From: Didymodactylos carnosus | Lineage: Eukaryota > Rotifera > Eurotatoria > Philodinida > Philodinidae | Assembly (NCBI GenBank): GCA_905250885.1 | Contig: CAJNOQ010000212.1 | Location: forward strand, 1-62,891 | DNA: 62,891 bases | Direction of reading: 5' to 3' | In this document: piece after piece, positions 10,709 to 22,507 of the stretch | Layout of the letters: every line of letters starts with the position of its first letter | How positions within the stretch are numbered: position 1 is the first letter of the stretch | The notes under the pieces: model-generated | The model's database searches: none | The model's input: the letters and a program-made list of their open reading frames with translations, nothing else | What the model was told of the DNA's origin: nothing | Made by a program: the position numbers and the translations under genes

Positions 10709-13080
10709 AATTGTATCCATTGATAAAATACAGACATATCACAAACCAGATTAGTCTTGTCCTTGCTCTTCTAAGAATGTGACGACATTATGTAGAGAAA
10801 ACTTCATTTTTTTGCTTTTTACCTTTTTCTATCATGATTGACAGGCACATTTTAGAGCCATACTAGGATATCTTTTTCTTTTCTTGTTCATTTGTCTTCC
10901 TACAAGTATTTTTTTTTGCTTGTCCTTTAAGGATAAAGAAAGAAAAATCATTGTTATGTTAGAAACTTTTTTCTTTGTCTTTGAGATGTTGCATTTATTC
11001 TAAATTATTTCTTTTTCATCGTATTTCTTTTCTAAGTCATTTCGCGTTTTTCTTTTACTTTATCAGTTTTTATGAAAAAGTGAGGCTGCGTTACTTTAAA
11101 TTCAGGGCATCCATAAATGAATCTCTCTATCTTGTATTTTTGTTCTTGCTTTATCGAGTACTATCGCGTATAGAGGTGTAAAAGGTGTTCAAGTGGTTAT
11201 TTGATCGATATGATTTGTAATTGCATGAATAAACGCAACGAATATTTTCTTTTTCTGCTGTCATAATTATTTTTAAAAAAACTTCAACTTCTACTGTGAA
11301 TATCGATTACCTTCAACCACTATCCGTCCATCCCTCATCTGAATATTAAACTAAATTTACTTATTATATCTATCTAAGTCAGTGCCTTGTTTCAAAAGTG
11401 GTACAAAATTACTCATGATGAGTTTTCTTTTATGATTGAGCTATGTCTATTGCCTCTACTTTTTTGTTGTTATTACTTTCTTGCTAACATTTTCTGTTTA
11501 AGTTCTTTATTACATATTTCTTTTCGGATAATTTTCAGTAAACGAAAAGCACTATTCCTAAATAAACATCTAGTTGCTTGCTCTTTGTATTAGAGTAGTT
11601 TATACAGCATAGTATTATCAATTTCATTGTATTTTGAGGCCTTTTTGTTACGGCATTGTTCTTTCTCTTTTTTGTCATTTTTCTCTCTCTGTTCGCAGCC
11701 AATCCTCTGTATACACACAATTCATTTTACAGTGATAAAAAACAGAAAGAAGGAAGAAATATGTTAGATGTAACATCGACAAGACGATTAAAACAAGTTT
11801 TTCTCTTATTTTTTTGTGTAGAACTGGACAATGAACATGATATGGCTTCATATCATCTATTCCCTATATTTGATTTTATTATTATCATTATTGTTGTTGT
11901 TGTTGTTGTTGTTCTAAACGTTAAAAAAACATGATGCTTTTCTTCTACTTCGTTAACTGACATATTTTTCGCTGTTATCTTTCTTTTGTTCTTCTATTTT
12001 CGACTTTCATAGACATTTGTTCACTTTGATTTTTTCCTAGAGCATACTCAAAAGAACTAATATAAACACGACAAATTTCGTAGACGCTAGACGAACAAAT
12101 CTTTTTTGTAGTAACTGATAAACAACAAACAATTGATTCAGAGCAATAAAAAAGTGCTTAGTTCGTTTTAAAATGCACTCTGATATTTGCACAACTTTTA
12201 ATAATTATTTTTTCTATTTCATTGACTAAAAGAAAATGATCTTGCTCTTTTGAATATCTGTATATTCGTCATGTTTCCGGTATAATTCCTTTGATTTAAC
12301 AATTAATGAGAAAATCTTTCTGCAGATATATTTATTCTTATCGTTATGGAACGATTTTAGTCACATGTTGATGCATACTAAGTCAAACTAAAATGAGAAC
12401 GCGTTTTTTTTCGTTTTCGTTTATAAAACGCATTCGTTATGCATCGTTCTTTTTCACGACATGTTGTTTCCACTTGAAGAAAAAATACGAAAAAGGACGT
12501 GATCCTGATTATGAAATAAAGACAAACGAGTTTGATCGCAATAAAACAACTTTTTCTATACCAGGGTTTATTTTGCTAAAAATAAAAATCCAAGATGAAC
12601 ACATTTTGATTGATAAATTCAATAAAACGTAGTCTTTCTTCAATCGTTTTTTATTCCATTTCGAAGGTAAGAACGGAAATTCTTTCACTTTTTATTAGAA
12701 ACGCGTTCGTTCCCCTGAATATGTTTTATTTTCGTTTCAGAATGTACGTACACTAATTTCCACCAAAGATAGTCTCATTTTCAATCTTTTTTCTTCTTCA
12801 GAGTCCCCAGGGTTCTTCTGAGATACCGGACCGACTGTGTGTGTCAAGACTAATGTTATATCAGACACTTCCATGTACAAGTGAACACTCTGAAACTTAG
12901 GTGCTCGTAATGCAAAAGTTGAACAAAATTGTTTTTCAATTTATTATACATCGTTAAATGGAGTTTTTCGAGTTGATTAAGAAAATGTATCTTACAACGT
13001 TTCAAAAGTTAATTTTCATGTCGAAAAATCGAAAAACCTCGATACACCGCAAAAACTTTGAATGTTCGCGTTACGTAGTA
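10709..13080. other. T-rich 3' UTR and intergenic DNA
   Basis: Long T-rich stretch on the plus strand with only chance ORFs. An AATAAA at 11228-11233 could end the ZCCHC14-like transcript. A (GTT)n run sits at about 11892-11912. I see no gene here. 12900-13080 looks like decayed repeat leading into the HExxH pseudogene. Confidence 0.45.
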
Positions 13081-13089
13081 GTATAGATT

Positions 13090-13661
13090 CAGTTAGAAAA
13101 TTGCTATTTAATAATCAAATAGAATATAATTTTAGTCAGTGTAAAATATCATTATTCGAATTTGATGATGAAAAGATTTAGATTTATATAGAACAATAGA
13201 AGGATTTGCCGGAATTAATCGAGTATATGTTAATAAACGTCTTTATATATCAACTACATCTAAAATAAATGATATGAATTTATGGAAAGTTTATTATTTT
13301 CTAACATTACATGAAATATTACATGTGATAGTGCGTACCATAGTTAATAATATTAATTTTTTTAACACCAACACAATTAAAATTACAAAAAGAACAACAT
13401 TCTCAAGTACCATTTAATGAATTTGGATATAAGATAGAAATGTGCATTTTTGGTAAATGTTATGATTGGCTTACTAGTTCTACAAAATTATTACATACAA
13501 ATATGGGCAAAACAATTTTGCAAGAATTTATCTCTTGTGTAGAAGAAAATCAGTTTAATTTACTTCATATAAACGAAGCTATTGAAAGTTTGCTACCTGT
13601 TTCACCACTAATAATATCAATGGCCCTACGCTTTCGTCCAGTTTATTCAAAATTTAGATAA
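13090..13661 (+). pseudogene. Frameshifted HExxH-containing protein fragment
   Basis: Three consecutive coding-like segments in different frames can be read. The first, about 13095-13180, encodes LLFNNQIEYNFSQCKISLFE. The second, about 13199-13370, contains a LTLHEILHVIVR motif, that is, a zincin-type HExxH. The third, about 13375-13661, encodes the tail ending RFRPVYSKFR. At least two frameshifts and no introns link them, so the gene is broken unless unusual splicing repairs it. The family is not one I can name. The HEILH could be a metal-binding protease-like site or coincidence. Confidence 0.5.
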
Positions 13662-14703
13662 TGACATTATATAAGAAACTGGTTTTCTTTTTTTTTTCCT
13701 TTAGATTATCTAACTATTGTTCAGATTTCTTTGGTCTCTTTTAATGACGTAACTGTACTTTTCTCTTTTGATCACCAAATTTTTCAGCATGACCTCACAT
13801 TTTTTATTTCTCAACAAAGTATAATGTACAACACAAACATAACAAGATTAATAATTTTATTTAACTTTTTTATTCGCGATAAAACACGTATTCAGCCATT
13901 AGGCAAACAAAAAGCAAAACGGTCTCCCAAGAAAGTTAGCACAGCTTTAAATTTGTAAATAGATATAAATAAAACTGTGAAAATATTGTTCATTTGGTTA
14001 ATATTTCAATAAATATGTATCATGTTGAAAAATTTGGTGATCAAAAGTATCTTTTTTTGGTGATCATTTATATTTAGAGAATTTGGTGATCAAAGAAATT
14101 GCTACCCCTTTTAATGAAACGGTTTTTTCAAGTGTTAGGATATTTCGTTCAGTTTCAAATGTATAATTGAATAATTCATTTTTAAAATACGTTATTCTTT
14201 TTTTATATCAATAAAAGAGTTGCTAGCAATCATTCAAATACTATAGACCAACTTGGACGTTGAATTATGTTTGCGTTTGACAGAGTTAGATTTGAATTTG
14301 ATTATTTATCGACTTTGTAGAACTTTAATAATGGATTTATTGAATTCCACTAAAATGTTTATGCTGATCAAATTATGCTGATGAAACTCGAATAATGATC
14401 ATTGTAAGTACAATTTGTAAGATAACTTATCTTGAACTCCTTTTGAATTTTGCGTATGAAAATAAACAATAAATGATTGGTACTAATATTTCAATAAATA
14501 CTTTCATTAAAATCAATATTTAAATTACATTAATGATGTACAATGACCATCATTTTGATTAGATCCTTTTTTCTTCAATGTCAAACGCTTAAAATTTGTC
14601 ATAAAATCTCGTCCTTTATGAATGAAATTGTAAGTAACTGTTTGACAGATCGAAAACAAGAACTTTGCGAACGAAAGCGTGCAGAGCAAAAATGGCGTCG
14701 TGA

Positions 14704-14915
14704 CTATTTTTTGGAGAAAACGACCTTATTGCCAAAAGCTATGTCTTCTTTTGAGAAAATCCGACTTTTTTGTGAAAAAACAAGGCATTTTTGTTGGGAA
14801 AAGATATGAAGGTATTTTTGAGAAAAAAAGCGAACCTTGTTTCGAAAAGACATGAGTTTCTTGTGAGAGGGATAACTTCTTTATTAGAAAACATGACTTT
14901 TATTTGGAGGGAAGC
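14704..14915. repeat. Degenerate tandem array, about 31-33 bp unit
   Basis: Units alternate a T-run plus TGNGAAAA block with a short variable A/G/C segment, for example TTTTGAGAAAATCCGACTTT and TTTTTGTTGGGAAAAGATAT. Six or seven copies can be followed before similarity fades. Divergence between copies is high, so the array is old. Confidence 0.5.
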
Positions 14916-15109
14916 GTAAAGCAACGCTTTTGCTTTTAACATCAGCTTCTTTTTTGTTGTTTCCTAGTAGAAACACATTTTGTGAGAGTTTGGAATTGTT
15001 TTTGATTTCCGATACTATAAATGCTGTTAAGATGAAACTTTGTGAATATGTTCATGGTATATGAAAAAAATGCAGCTTCATATCTCTTACCTTACAGTGA
15101 CGAATCATA

Positions 15110-15285
15110 TCTCAATCGGGATATATATCCTGATCGAGCTATATCGGGATATAAAAATGTATCCTGATTGGGATATTACAACCCAATTGGGATATATTTT
15201 TTTCGATATCCCGATCGGGCTATGTTCCTATAGCCCGATCGAAATATCTGCTTTTTTGTATATTCCAATCGAGATATGGTTTCCT
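15110..15285. repeat. GGGATATA/ATCGGG palindromic repeat block
   Basis: About ten short copies of (A/T)(T/C)(C/T)GGGATAT or its complement ATATCCCGAT appear in both orientations within 176 bp, for example CGGGATATA near 15149 and GATATCCCGATCGGGCTAT near 15215. The mixed orientation makes the block self-complementary. Origin is unknown. Confidence 0.6.
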
Positions 15286-15989
15286 TGTAGTAGAATAGTA
15301 GTTTAAAACCGCCAAAAACTAATTATTTTGGTACTAGTAGTGCAAAGGTGATATAGAACACAACATATCAGCCGCCAGAACTTGAGTGATAAACGAGCTT
15401 CGGCATTTTTTTCATCATACCTTACATATTAAAGCGTTGATATTAAAGCGCTGATATTAAAGCGTTCAACACTATTTTAAGGCTCATTGTTGGTTTATCG
15501 AATGTATTGAAACAGCTTGATAGTACTATCATGCGTTATATTGACGGAAGAGACACATTTAATTTCTATTGCAATAGATTTGAATGCCAACAGTACCAGT
15601 ACAATTCATAAACGTGGTGGCAGAAGTTGTTTTATTGTTGTTCGGTAGAAAATACAGCACTTGGGAAACTGTACTGTCTTGTTGTACATGACGAACAAAT
15701 GTAAACGAAAAGAGGAATTTAGAATGGACAAATATGCAAAACAAGAAGATATGTATATTCAACGCCTACTATTCATCACGATATCTGATGTATAACAGAA
15801 ATATCATTTTTATATATTTATGTGTTTTAGTTTATGCTAAAGTTATTATTCGAAGAACAACAAATCTAAAAACGCCTCATTAAGAAGAAAAGAAAAGAGA
15901 AGGGTTGAACTATTGTCACCTGTAGCATCATTATTACGCATGCATTGAAAAATCAAAAACAACAGAGAGAAGCGCATCAGATCTTGCAA

Positions 15990-18235
15990 ATGCTATTCAA
16001 ACCTTGGATCTGTCCATCTTTTAGAGTAAGTGTTTCGATTTTTCTGTCAAACCTCCAGTATTTCCTGTTTTGCATACGAACATTTCTCTTATCGTGTGAT
16101 AGTACATTCTTCTTCAGACTAGATTATAAGCTGATATTTTTAGTCACATATTCACTTCACAACGGATTCGTCTGAAAATACTAATATTATGGAACTATGT
16201 ACATTATTGTAGCGAAAAAAATCGACATAACCTCACATTTCTTTTACCTTAGAGTAAATTTTTATGTCGCGCAGTCTGTATAGTTGGTACGCTAATCGCG
16301 CTCGCTCTTGCCACTGCTATTACACTTATTATTTGGTATTTACTGACGCCTATTCATGAAATGACCAAGATTAATTACAATACTACATGTCCTCCAAATC
16401 CTTGTCCATCGAAACAGACTACCATATCGATCCCAATAACTGACTCAACTCATACGACTGGTAAAATATAAGAATATTCGCTTCGCATATTCGCGACTTA
16501 TTATATTTTGTTTATAGCAACTACAAGCACCACTTCAACTACAACGACACGAAACACAACAACAACAACAGCGACAATGTCCACTGCGAGAATTACCAGC
16601 ACTACTACGACAACGATAACTATTAAGAAGAAAGATTACAAAGAGCCATGCGAAGATTTGCTTGAGTGTTACATTGAATATGGTCTCTTGTGTGAATTTG
16701 GCTACAATGAATCGAGATATTGTTTATGCGAAGGTTCACATTATTGGTCTGTAGCTCAGCACAAATGTGGTAAGGCCATCCACTTCAAATATGAGTCTAT
16801 AACTTTTAGTATATGTTCAATTTGATAAAAATGTTTCTGCCTCTTTTGTTACCTTCTGTTTTTTCAAAGTCTAATACATCCTTTATTACTAAAATTAGAT
16901 GTTATTCTAGTGAGAAAAGGCGAATTAAATGTCCCATGTGAAATCGATTATCAATGCCATACAGAAATAGGCTTAGTGTGTGATACACCACCAGGTTCTT
17001 CAGAAAAAATTTGTATTTGTTCAGCAAGTTTATATTGGTCAACAGATTCAAACTGTGGTGAGAGTTTAAATATGTATCACATATTTCAAATGATTAAAGA
17101 ATTTCTATTAATTTCTAGGTCAAACAAAAATTAAACATATAATTAATTGTAAGGATGAACCACATGCGACAACGTGTCTTGTTCTGGACGATAATAATCT
17201 CTATCATATGCTTACAGTGCGTTCAGTGACAAAACGAGAATTATCATTTGATTGGTTTTTGATTGATGAGAAAACATTATCGAATATAGAATCACTGAGT
17301 TGTGGTATTAACAATGGTACAAAATACTGTTTTGGATTAAATAAATCGTTACCACATTCACTGGAATTAGCACAATTCACATACAAAGGATTTCATAGTA
17401 TAGAAAATATTGGAGGATCAAACATAGGTTAGTTTCGAGAGACGCCTGTTTAATTAGAAATCTATATCGTTTATATTCAGGTATACCATTCGCTCTCGAA
17501 GATATTGGTACAGTATCTGCCTATGTTCGAGACGCCCGAGGAGTATTATATCGACAAGTAATAAGCGATGATGAGGTCTTATCGCCAAAAAACATCTCTA
17601 CAATAGTTTCAAGTGATGCAATATGTTATATACGTACAAGTGTCAATCCACCACTGACATATTGCTATGCTCTTAATGCCGAAAATACTGTAATAGAATT
17701 CTTGGAACAATCGCCCAATGTTTGGAAGTCAACTCTCTTAGGTAATACTCAAGACCATATTCAACATCTGCCAATTTGTAATTATATTGGACTACAAAAA
17801 ACATATTGTTTCGCTTTATTAGACAATAAACAAATACAAAAAAACATCTTCAGTTCAGGTCAATGGGGCGTCTGGTCACCCGTTGGATCGAAAACATTTT
17901 TAACTGAACCATTATTTTTCACATCGAAACCAAATAATGCGTCGAGTGCTGATCAAACATGTTATCTGTTGGGTATCGATATTAATTATGAATTACAACT
18001 ATCAGAAAATAAAAATTGTGCATTCGTCGAAAGTTGGACTGAGTGGACAAAAATACCAACAACCGTTAAATTTCAACAATTTCAAAATGTATTCCGTCTA
18101 CGTGACGACAACATGGGTGCTGTGGGTGTCTCTAATCAAGGCATACCATATTACATATTTTTAGATCCAATTACAAAAAAATTTACGAGTCCAAGTCCAG
18201 CTTTTTCAGTTAAACCTGTACTGTTCAGACCGTGA
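15990..18235 (+). CDS. Predicted type II membrane protein with Thr-rich stalk, two Cys-rich modules and repetitive ectodomain
   Basis: Predicted exons are 15990-16025, 16253-16460, 16518-16769, 16899-17057, 17119-17427 and 17481-18235, giving 572 aa. A short cytoplasmic N-terminus is followed by a hydrophobic segment at about residues 18-42 (IALALATAITLIIWYLL), then a Pro/Cys linker and a Thr/Ser-rich stalk (about 83-120). Two homologous six-Cys modules follow (about 124-165 and 170-217). Both start PCE, carry a CxC motif and end YWS...C, resembling EB-type modules. The remaining 350 residues contain weakly repeated units with CY.L/CYAL/CFAL strands, compatible with a beta-propeller or lectin-like ectodomain. 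Function is unknown; surface binding is inference. The first exon encodes only 12 codons, so the start is the least certain part. Confidence 0.65.
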
Positions 18236-19318
18236 AAGACAGTAGACTGAATTAAAACTGTTTTAAAGTTACGTCGTGTACGCAAATGTTTTGAACTTTT
18301 AATATAATTTATCAAGTAAATTTCGTAATAGTAGGAGTATGCTCTCTTTCCAAACAAAAGGTAGTTTGTATGAAAAGTATATACTTTTGTGTCAACTAGC
18401 TATTCGATGTAATATCCTGTTGTTCAGATCTTAAACATTGTCTCCGATTAAAGATCTTCAGATTAAAGACGAGAATCTTCAATTTCATAACACCTTGCGT
18501 TCAAGTAAAAAAAATGAAACTTGTACAGAATAATCACACACTCTCATACACATCTATGCAGTACAGACTATGATTATTCTGGATACGTGTCTATAAAACT
18601 TATGTTGTATAGCCTCCACAAGCAACGTTTCAAACATTGAAGACTAGCCACCTGTGGGTAAACATAAATATACTGAATTATTATTAGAGCAAGTGCCCGA
18701 AAATCAATCATACATGTAGAATTAATGCCTAGTTACAAATAGTCCTCAAGTTGACGGTGAAAATACAATCCATGTAAATGAGCTAAAGTCTGGTTCCAGT
18801 ATATATTTAAAGCATAAGACATAGTCAGAGCAAGGACTTATTGTAAAACCAAATAAAGCTGAACAAGAAAAGAGACTCTTCAACTGAAAGAAAGTATCTA
18901 CAAACAAAAAAATGCGTGACCGTATCCGCATGATTGCAAAAAACAAGATGGTTGAAACAGCTGATTGTACGGCATGGACATAATTAACCGCGATAAATCC
19001 GAGAATGACATATAACTACCTCCACAAGTGGTTCTATTGATTAAATTTTTTTTTACTATATCCACAAGAGTAGAGTACCTAACTATTTAATAGATCTCGA
19101 TGAGTTCGACTATCGATAGGTTACGCCTAATTGATAAGTTTACTATGAACTGATATCAATTCAGGGTTGTCTAGAGATCGAGTAAATCGCAGATGAACGC
19201 TAATTTGTTTTTAGGTATTATCAATAAATTAATGAATGAACATATTTAAAAAGAAACTGACTAGAAAGAGTAGAGGTGGCACTCTAGAAAAATATAAACT
19301 AGACTAAAATGAACTGTA
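18236..19318. other. Intergenic region, possible decayed coding fragment
   Basis: The plus-strand frame running 18655-18980 has few stops and coding-like composition, for example VDGENTIHVNELKSGSSIYL. It is interrupted by at least four stop codons, has no recognised family, and I see no splice solution. The rest shows nothing. Confidence 0.3.
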
Positions 19319-20439
19319 TTAAACCATAGTCCAACTCTGCTCCTCTTTACCACCAATGATAGCTGATACGGAGAAATCTGTTAGTTTTTTTTGATTGTTC
19401 GTTTGTCCATTTCTATTTTCATCGATATTTTCGGTTGTTTCTGCTGTTGTTGACGAACGAAGACGTAGCGAGGAACATGGCGTAGTCATTTTACAGAGCG
19501 AGTTCATAACAATCATATTGTCGATTAAATGCAACGTTGGTGTTCGAGATTTCGTTATTCGAAATGCACTAATCACCGGAACGTTAGACAAAGCTTTATC
19601 ATTAGTACGTGAAAGTAAATAGGAGCATTCTGAATTAGGAATTTGTGATCGATCGACGTGTGTTGCACCCATTTGTGTCAAATTAGGGGATGGATAAATT
19701 AGAGGATAATGTTCATGAGGTTTTATTGTGAGTGCTTCTAATTCTTTATCAGCAAAACAACGTCGTTTTCGTAATCGATCATTTAAAATAGGTTGACTAA
19801 ATCGATTATTGTCATTTCCATGCGGCAATCTAGCTTTTAAATCTAAATATAGACTATCGATCTATTACGAATATAATGAAGAATCCTAATACTCACTTTT
19901 GATTACATCGCGAGTTATTGAACTTTCTTGCAGTTGACGAAGATTGCGTTGTACAGCTAAACGTTTTTGTTCTAATAATATTGCTGATGTTTTACATTTT
20001 GTACTATTAGTCGCCTTCTTGCTTTGATTTGTTGCTTGTTGTCTAAATTGAATAAGCTTCTTGCTAGACTATATCTCGTTTGACACGAAAAATGTCTGTG
20101 CATACCGTCTTAACGCCACTTGAGCCGCCATAATTCGTTGTCGTTCAACTACCAGTAAGCAACTTGCACATGTACAATCTTTCCAACGACAATACTTCTT
20201 ATGACCCTAAAATAGGATATCAATCTGGAATTATGTTTTAAAACCGTATCGAGTCTAACCTTTAGACAAGAGACTACACCATGATTACGACATCTTGCAC
20301 ATTTTGGTGTACGCAATAATTTACGACTTATAGTTTTTTCTTCCGTTACACTACATGCATCATCTCCTTCCGATGTTGAATCGATCGAAGATCTCGCTTT
20401 GTCGATGGCACTATTGTCTGCATCAGCATCATCTGTCAT
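19319..20439 (-). CDS. DMRT: DM-domain (DMRT-type) transcription factor
   Basis: Predicted exons in transcript order are 20439-20260, 20206-20106, 20042-19897 and 19842-19319 (minus), giving 316 aa. The DM domain, about residues 43-96, is split by the first intron. It has the intertwined Zn ligands: [18 protein letters not shown] in exon 1, then [20 protein letters not shown] and [18 protein letters not shown] factors bind DNA in the minor groove and act in sexual and neural differentiation. The residue after VVS is Cys, where many family members have Trp. Downstream, a basic/coiled segment ([17 protein letters not shown]) is followed by a Ser/Thr-rich tail. I see no DMA motif, so it cannot be placed in DMRT3/4/5 on that ground. 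The exon 4 acceptor has two close alternatives (19842 or 19834 region), both in frame. Confidence 0.85.
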
Positions 20440-22507
20440 AGTGCTAATTTTAAAACAAGCAGTTTGTCATCTAAAACGTTTCGATTAACTTGAATTAGAA
20501 AACTTATTGTCGTTTTAAATACTTATTCAAAATATCTCCTAATGACGATTAGGAGGTGACACTAATCGTTCACTGTTTTGACTAAGTGTCAACCTAATCA
20601 CACACGTTCATACACGTAGTAAAACAGAAATTGTATCTCTATTAAATTGTCACATGTATGATTCTTTTTTCCTTTAACAAAAAGAAAATGTTCAAATCAT
20701 TCATAAACACACCTGCTTCTATATTGTGAAGGAAAACAGTTACAATTTCAAATTTAGTTGGAGATGATGACTTGTACGTACTCAATCTTCAAAACGATTA
20801 CGACATAAGTGTTTATAATTTCATGTTTTTTTCTGTAAAATTATCGATTCTTGTCCATAAGTAACTAAGTCATGAGATCTAAATATGCGACTTTTTCATT
20901 TATACTCTTACTTGCGATACAATACGTCAATTAGTCAATATACTACTCCTACAATGACAAGAGAAAGATGATGAATCGGAATCGAAATGTTTATTATATA
21001 AAATCAGTATGTGTGTGTATGAAAATCACAACAAGATATTGATCAGCATGAAAGTGGCTTGATTAGTTACAACTGTATGCTTGTGGCATTCGAAAGTGAA
21101 AAATGTATGATGAAGATGATGATATTATGCACCAGTTTTTATTTTTTTTTCTTTGTTTGTACATATATCAAATAACTATATAGAAAATGTAGAGATGATG
21201 GTCGTACATTGTTTTATTACAAAGAGAAAGAAATAAGAATAGAAGAAGAGGTAGAATATACATGCTGGCAAAAATCATCTATTGGGTGTACATGAGCATC
21301 CTCTGATTGGTTTGTCTTCAAGCAATTTAAAGGACAACAATGTTAGATTGGCATCCGATTGCTTTCTTTCTCTTTTTCGCATCATTTCTTATCTTTTCAA
21401 TATGTCGTTTTTTTACCAGCTTATATTTCACAAATCGTAATATTATTATTTTTTCCTATATTATTGTTAGAGAACTATCGTGTCCAAATTATCAATATTC
21501 GACGATTTTATTTTAAAGTAAAAGGGCGTTATATGCGTTTTAAATGGCAGTAGTACCTATTAATTTCACATCTTAAGAAAGAAACTTATTCTCACTAAAA
21601 GAATGTTTTCAATGTAAAAGAAAGGTTATTAAATTGAAAAATGTCGAAAATATATAGCAGTCATTGGCAAATTGTAATAGCACATACATCAAACTCATAT
21701 TGACTATACTGGTAGTCTCTTGTTAACATCAAGGCTTTTTTGTGTAGTTAGCTTTTCTTCTATTGTAATTCAAAACTGCTGTGGTAACATTTTTTTTAAA
21801 TATCATCGATAATAATTACCAGTTGAGAACATGTATACACTTGTTGGCGTACAAAATTCTTAAATGTTATATTATTCTTAGCAATCGAAAACGTGCGTGT
21901 TGTTTGTATGTAGAAGAAAGAATTGGTTATTGTTTACGTTACTTTTTATCGTACAAACGTCATATATATTGAGAAATCAATTCTAAATATCACAAGCGGT
22001 CACGTGAAGATTGACAAGTGCAAAACGCTAATCGCTGATTTACTTTAGAAACACTTATTCTGGCCTTAGTCAATTTTTTGTTTGAAAAAATGTAAAAAAA
22101 TAAGTATCATATACTTGGACGATAGTCTCAATAGTTAATCTAATTCTATGATCAAATTCTTCAAACAGACAAAAAGATAATTAAATCCTACACTATCGGT
22201 GATGTTACCATGACAAAGGATTTCTCGATATTCAACTGATGAGTGTTAATTTGTTTTTGAGAGTCAGCGTTGCTGTCTCCTATGAAAATAAAAAATTCTT
22301 CATTTCCCATATATTTACGTCTGAAATATTCAATTTTAATTAAAATAGCAGACAGTCATATTTTTCTCTTATATTCTTACGTTTCTGTTAATACTATTTT
22401 TTCATACAAGTAGCAGTCGAGATTTTCCTGTGAACAAGTAAAGCATACGTTCATTTTCAGCAGATACTCAAATTATGTAAGTGGTGGGTAACAACAAAAG
22501 CAACAGT
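20440..22507. promoter_or_regulatory. Shared upstream region between divergent DMRT and MATH-BTB genes
   Basis: Two kilobases separate the divergent starts. Just upstream of DMRT there is a palindrome, CTCCTAAT/ATTAGGAG (20536-20543/20548-20555), followed by an inverted pair AGGTGACACT/AGTGTCAACCT (about 20552-20595). Elsewhere only AT-rich sequence and chance ORFs appear. An acceptor-like TTTTCAG at about 22455-22460 suggests a 5' UTR intron for the MATH-BTB gene. Confidence 0.4.

Larger units (their letters stand above)
13662..15989. other. Intergenic region with several short repeat arrays
   Basis: No gene recognised. It contains three copies of TTTGGTGATCA (14030-14100), a degenerate array with a period of about 31-33 bp (14704-14915), a GGGATAT/ATCGGG-rich block (15110-15285) and three TGATATTAAAGCG copies (about 15430-15470). 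ORFs at 14543-14809 and 15061-15306 are by-products of these repeats. Confidence 0.5.

Noticed and set aside
19395..19622. 75-codon plus-strand ORF
   Set aside because: It lies antisense to exon 4 of the DMRT gene and is a shadow frame.
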